Assembly (NCBI GenBank): GCA_022760435.1
Contig: JALEFY010000014.1
Location: forward strand, 1-64,000
Length of the DNA: 64,000 nucleotides
DNA from: Neomegalonema sp.
GTDB lineage: Bacteria; Pseudomonadota; Alphaproteobacteria; Rhodobacterales; Rhodobacteraceae
Reading direction: 5' to 3'
In this document: in pieces, positions 61,621 through 64,000 of the stretch
Position numbering within the stretch: position 1 is the first letter of the stretch
How the letters are laid out: the number at the start of each line of letters is the position of its first letter
Notes under the pieces: model-generated
Told to the model about the DNA's origin: nothing
What the model saw: the letters and a program-made list of their open reading frames with translations, nothing else
The model's database searches: none
Translations under genes and position numbers: made by a program

Positions 61621-63028
61621 TGCCGATGCTGCGCCCGGGCGGCAGGATGGCTTCTTCGAGCTCGACCGGCGAGCGGTTCAGCCAACCACCCGAACGGATC
61701 CTGCGCATGGGGCGCTCGTCCGACATTTCATAGCCGACGACGGCACGAAGGCAAATAACCATCACAACGATCGCGTAATAGCCATCAAAGTAAGCCATCG
61801 AAAGCGCGGCGCCGCTGACGAAATAGGGGATCGTCGCCGCTCTGAGCATGCGCGCCATGTCCCAGGCCCACCAGAGCTCGGCCTTGCCGCGCGCCCTTCG
61901 CTGGATCTGCAAGGTCGTGGTCCAGACGATGATCGGGATCAGCAGGAACAGCGCAAGCCCGGGCCAGCCGCTATCGCTGAGCACTTCGAAATAGATGCTA
62001 TGCGCGGCGCGAGGGATCCAGTGGATGGTGTTGTAGAGCGGGCAGGCATCCGTGCCGTACTCCTGAGGCGTGTTCTGGTGCTGCACGATGCGCAAGCCGC
62101 CGCCGGTCAGCGGGTGCTGATGGGCAACATCGCGCGCCATGCACCACACCGCCATGCGCTGCTCGAAGGACAGATCATACTCCTTGACCTGCCATGCCTC
62201 TGTCGGGCGCACCTGCTCGACAATCGAGGACATCCGCTCCTTGAAATTATCGGGCATGAAGATCAGCGCGACGATCCCGAGCGCGCCCATGATGAGCCCG
62301 CTCTGGATCTTGTTCTTGGTATAAAGCCACAGGTAACCCGCGGTCACCACCAGCCCGACGAGCCCACCGCGCGAGAAGGAACCGAAGATCGCGATCAGGC
62401 AACAAAGCGCAATCGCAATCGCCCCGAGCCGCGCCAGCCGCATCGCCGAATTGTTGTACAGATAAAGGCAAAGCGGGATCGTCATGATCATCGCCAATGC
62501 GAAGTGGTTACGATCCTCGATCATGGAATCGGCCGGACCAAAACCAAGGAACGAGCCGACATCGCCGCCCTTGGCGATCACCACAATCGCTGTCTTTGCC
62601 GCGTGCCACCCGAGTGAGAGGCAAAAGACCCAGACCAGCGCGTGCAGCTTGAGCTTGTTATTGATCGCCAGCAGGGCGCAGACGAGGAAGATGATCACCG
62701 GCAACAGCTTGCTGGTATACACTTCCGCGCTGTAGCTCTGATAGGTCGCGAACTGGAACGTGACCAGCGTCGTCCAGGCAAAGAACGCAAACAGCGCCCA
62801 TTGCAAGGCCCCGCCCGGCAATCGCTTGCGCTCCGGGCTCGCGACCAGGCTGATCATCGTGATCGCGGCGATCATCTTGTTGTAGGGCAGATCGACCGCA
62901 AAGCCATAGGCGTTGCGATGCGGGTTCATCAGGCCGAACCACATCCACAGATAGACAGAGAGAACCGGCCGGATGCCCGATAACGGGATCAGCGTCATCA
63001 TTCCGATGAAAACGATTAGATCGCGCAT
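61580..63028 (-). CDS. O-glycosylation ligase, exosortase A-associated type
   Basis: 482 residues, about 10-12 membrane segments. M-R-D-L-I-V-F-I-G at the start and L-W-M-W-F-G-L-M-N-P-H-R-N-A-Y-G-F-A match the exosortase A system-associated Wzy/O-antigen-ligase-like family; the periplasmic loop with W-x-R-A-A-H-S-I-Y-F-E-V-L and the G-G-G-L segment is the Wzy_C catalytic part. It would ligate or polymerise glycan on exported material. Start 63028 chosen at M-R-D-L. Confidence 0.8.
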   Translation of the reverse strand: MRDLIVFIGMMTLIPLSGIRPVLSVYLWMWFGLMNPHRNAYGFAVDLPYNKMIAAITMISLVASPERKRLPGGALQWALFAFFAWTTLVTFQFATYQSYSAEVYTSKLLPVIIFLVCALLAINNKLKLHALVWVFCLSLGWHAAKTAIVVIAKGGDVGSFLGFGPADSMIEDRNHFALAMIMTIPLCLYLYNNSAMRLARLGAIAIALCCLIAIFGSFSRGGLVGLVVTAGYLWLYTKNKIQSGLIMGALGIVALIFMPDNFKERMSSIVEQVRPTEAWQVKEYDLSFEQRMAVWCMARDVAHQHPLTGGGLRIVQHQNTPQEYGTDACPLYNTIHWIPRAAHSIYFEVLSDSGWPGLALFLLIPIIVWTTTLQIQRRARGKAELWWAWDMARMLRAATIPYFVSGAALSMAYFDGYYAIVVMVICLRAVVGYEMSDERPMRRIRSGGWLNRSPVELEEAILPPGRSIGNAGPRRRYDKGRS

Positions 63029-63238
63029 TGGCTTTCCATCCCGCTCAGCCCGTCCAGTATCGTCGATGCAGCGCACGCATGCGCCTTGATTCGAATTGCA
63101 AGTGTCGACCGCAACTCTCGAAAGCACGAATCGCGCCACACGCTTGCGATACCCCATCACCCGTGCAAGAGCCTTTAACACAAATATGCGATATGTGATT
63201 GAAACGCGTCTTGTTGCCTTGGAGTGTGGAGTGCCGGC

Positions 63239-63649
63239 ATGGTGGAGATGATGGGAACATTGATGCTCCTTGCTGCCTTTGCGGCGATGGGGGTCCTGTT
63301 TTTCTGGTTTGTCCTCTACAGCGACGGCAATTGGGGTCGCGGCCTGTTTGCGATGCGCCCCCCTGAAGAGGGGATGATCGTCGATGGGCAGCGCCGACCG
63401 CAAATCCCGATCGAGGAAGACGAAGAGAAAAAACTCAAGGCCCGGCCCTGGCGCTTGCCAGCGCTGGCCAAGCCAAAGATCCGCTTGTCGCCGCTGACCG
63501 AAGAGAAGATCGACGCGATGCTGGCCGACGGGACGGTCCGTCTGGGCGTCGCGGCCCGGATGCGGGCCCGCCTGCGTGCGCGTCTCAAGCGCCGCGAGCG
63601 CCAATTGCGGGCGATGAAGCAGCGCCAGTCAGGAGGCCTGCGGCGATGA
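63239..63649 (+). CDS. uncharacterised small membrane protein
   Basis: 136 residues with one N-terminal membrane segment (about 5-27) and a basic cytoplasmic tail (many Arg/Lys in 95-136). No known domain recognised. Overlaps the following glycosyltransferase start by 4 nt, so it belongs to a polysaccharide operon. Start is uncertain between 63239 and the second Met. Confidence 0.6.
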   Translation: MVEMMGTLMLLAAFAAMGVLFFWFVLYSDGNWGRGLFAMRPPEEGMIVDGQRRPQIPIEEDEEKKLKARPWRLPALAKPKIRLSPLTEEKIDAMLADGTVRLGVAARMRARLRARLKRRERQLRAMKQRQSGGLRR

Positions 63650-64000
63650 CCCGATCCATTCCGCGGGTCCTGGTGCTCAGTTCCCTCTGGCCCAACCCCG
63701 AGCAGCCCAATTTCGGGATCTTTGTGCGCAATCGGCTCGAGCGCGTGCAAGAAACCGGCGGCGCCGATCTGACGATCGTGGCGCCGGTGGTATGGTTCCC
63801 GTTCCCGCATGCGGTTTTTGGTCGTTACGGCGCGATGGCTCGGGTTCCGCGCCGCGAGCAGCAAGGCGAGCTGACCGTCTATCATCCGCGCTACCCGCTG
63901 ATCCCGCGGGTCAGCGAGAATATCCAGCCCAAGCTCTATCACTGGGGGGTCAAACCCTTGCTCACCCGTCTGTTTCGCGAAAAGGGCGGGTTTGATCTGA
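63646..64000 (+). CDS. glycosyltransferase family 4 protein, N-terminal part (runs off the window)
   Basis: At least 118 residues. R-V-L-V-L-S-S-L-W-P-N-P-E-Q-P-N-F-G-I-F-V-R-N-R is the characteristic start of group 1 (GT4) enzymes, a GT-B fold acceptor domain. The rest, including the donor-binding domain, is beyond 64000. Next to an exosortase A-type ligase, which suggests exopolysaccharide synthesis. Confidence 0.8.
   Translation, partial: MTRSIPRVLVLSSLWPNPEQPNFGIFVRNRLERVQETGGADLTIVAPVVWFPFPHAVFGRYGAMARVPRREQQGELTVYHPRYPLIPRVSENIQPKLYHWGVKPLLTRLFREKGGFDL

Overview
The window is high-GC, densely coding bacterial chromosome, most likely from an alphaproteobacterium. The order rpmH-rnpA-yidD-ttcA-yidC, glnE, the Tat-exported PotD-like binding protein, the Zur box in front of a Zrg-type zinc transporter and the ubiD, RTX and exosortase-style genes all fit that class; a Rhodobacterales-like or related lineage is my best guess, not a proof.

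Region by region. 1-3,000 is a scarred stretch: a truncated and frameshifted histidine kinase behind an intact response regulator, a glycosyltransferase, an IS110 fragment and a truncated FkbM methyltransferase. 3,000-11,000 holds an aromatic-degradation-like locus: tautomerase, NTF2-like protein, HxlR and IclR regulators, carboxymuconolactone decarboxylase-like protein, FAA hydrolase, FAD hydroxylase and extradiol dioxygenase, preceded by a TRAP transporter in which dctM and dctP have been fused by a deletion. 11,000-18,100 has a PHP phosphoesterase, a spermidine/putrescine-type ABC importer and a TPR protein. 18,200-24,300 is an SDR / acyl-CoA dehydrogenase / acyl-CoA ligase / APH-type kinase / thiolase operon resembling the levulinate (Lva) and ACAD10/11 hydroxyacyl-CoA logic. 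Then come oxyR/katG, a Zrg-type zinc ABC system under a Zur box, a disulfide reductase with a TVP38 protein, the rpmH-yidC cluster, ubiD and a 1,658-residue RTX protein.

44,996-54,910 is a complete type I-E CRISPR-Cas locus on the minus strand: cas3, cas8e, cse2, cas7, cas5, cas6e, cas1, cas2, leader, and a 9-repeat/8-spacer array with perfect 29/32 geometry. The 400-bp gap between cas3 and cas8e contains what I judge the most interesting item: a degenerate repeat-spacer-repeat (same 29-32-29 geometry, hairpins kept) whose pseudo-spacer matches, behind a canonical AAG motif, positions 1-5 and 7-11 of a site 68 bp away, followed by a tiny ORF with a perfect Shine-Dalgarno and three consecutive TTA leucine codons. 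This is the architecture of a CreTA RNA toxin-antitoxin that makes cells depend on Cascade.

55,162-57,463 is a small AT-rich island bounded by 48-bp repeats of the tRNA-Leu(CAA) 3' end and carrying a DUF4407-like membrane protein. The right end (57,600-64,000) has a YqaA/DedA protein, DsbB, GlnE, an exosortase-A-type O-glycosylation ligase and the start of a glycosyltransferase operon. All functions are inferred from sequence reading; no searches were run.
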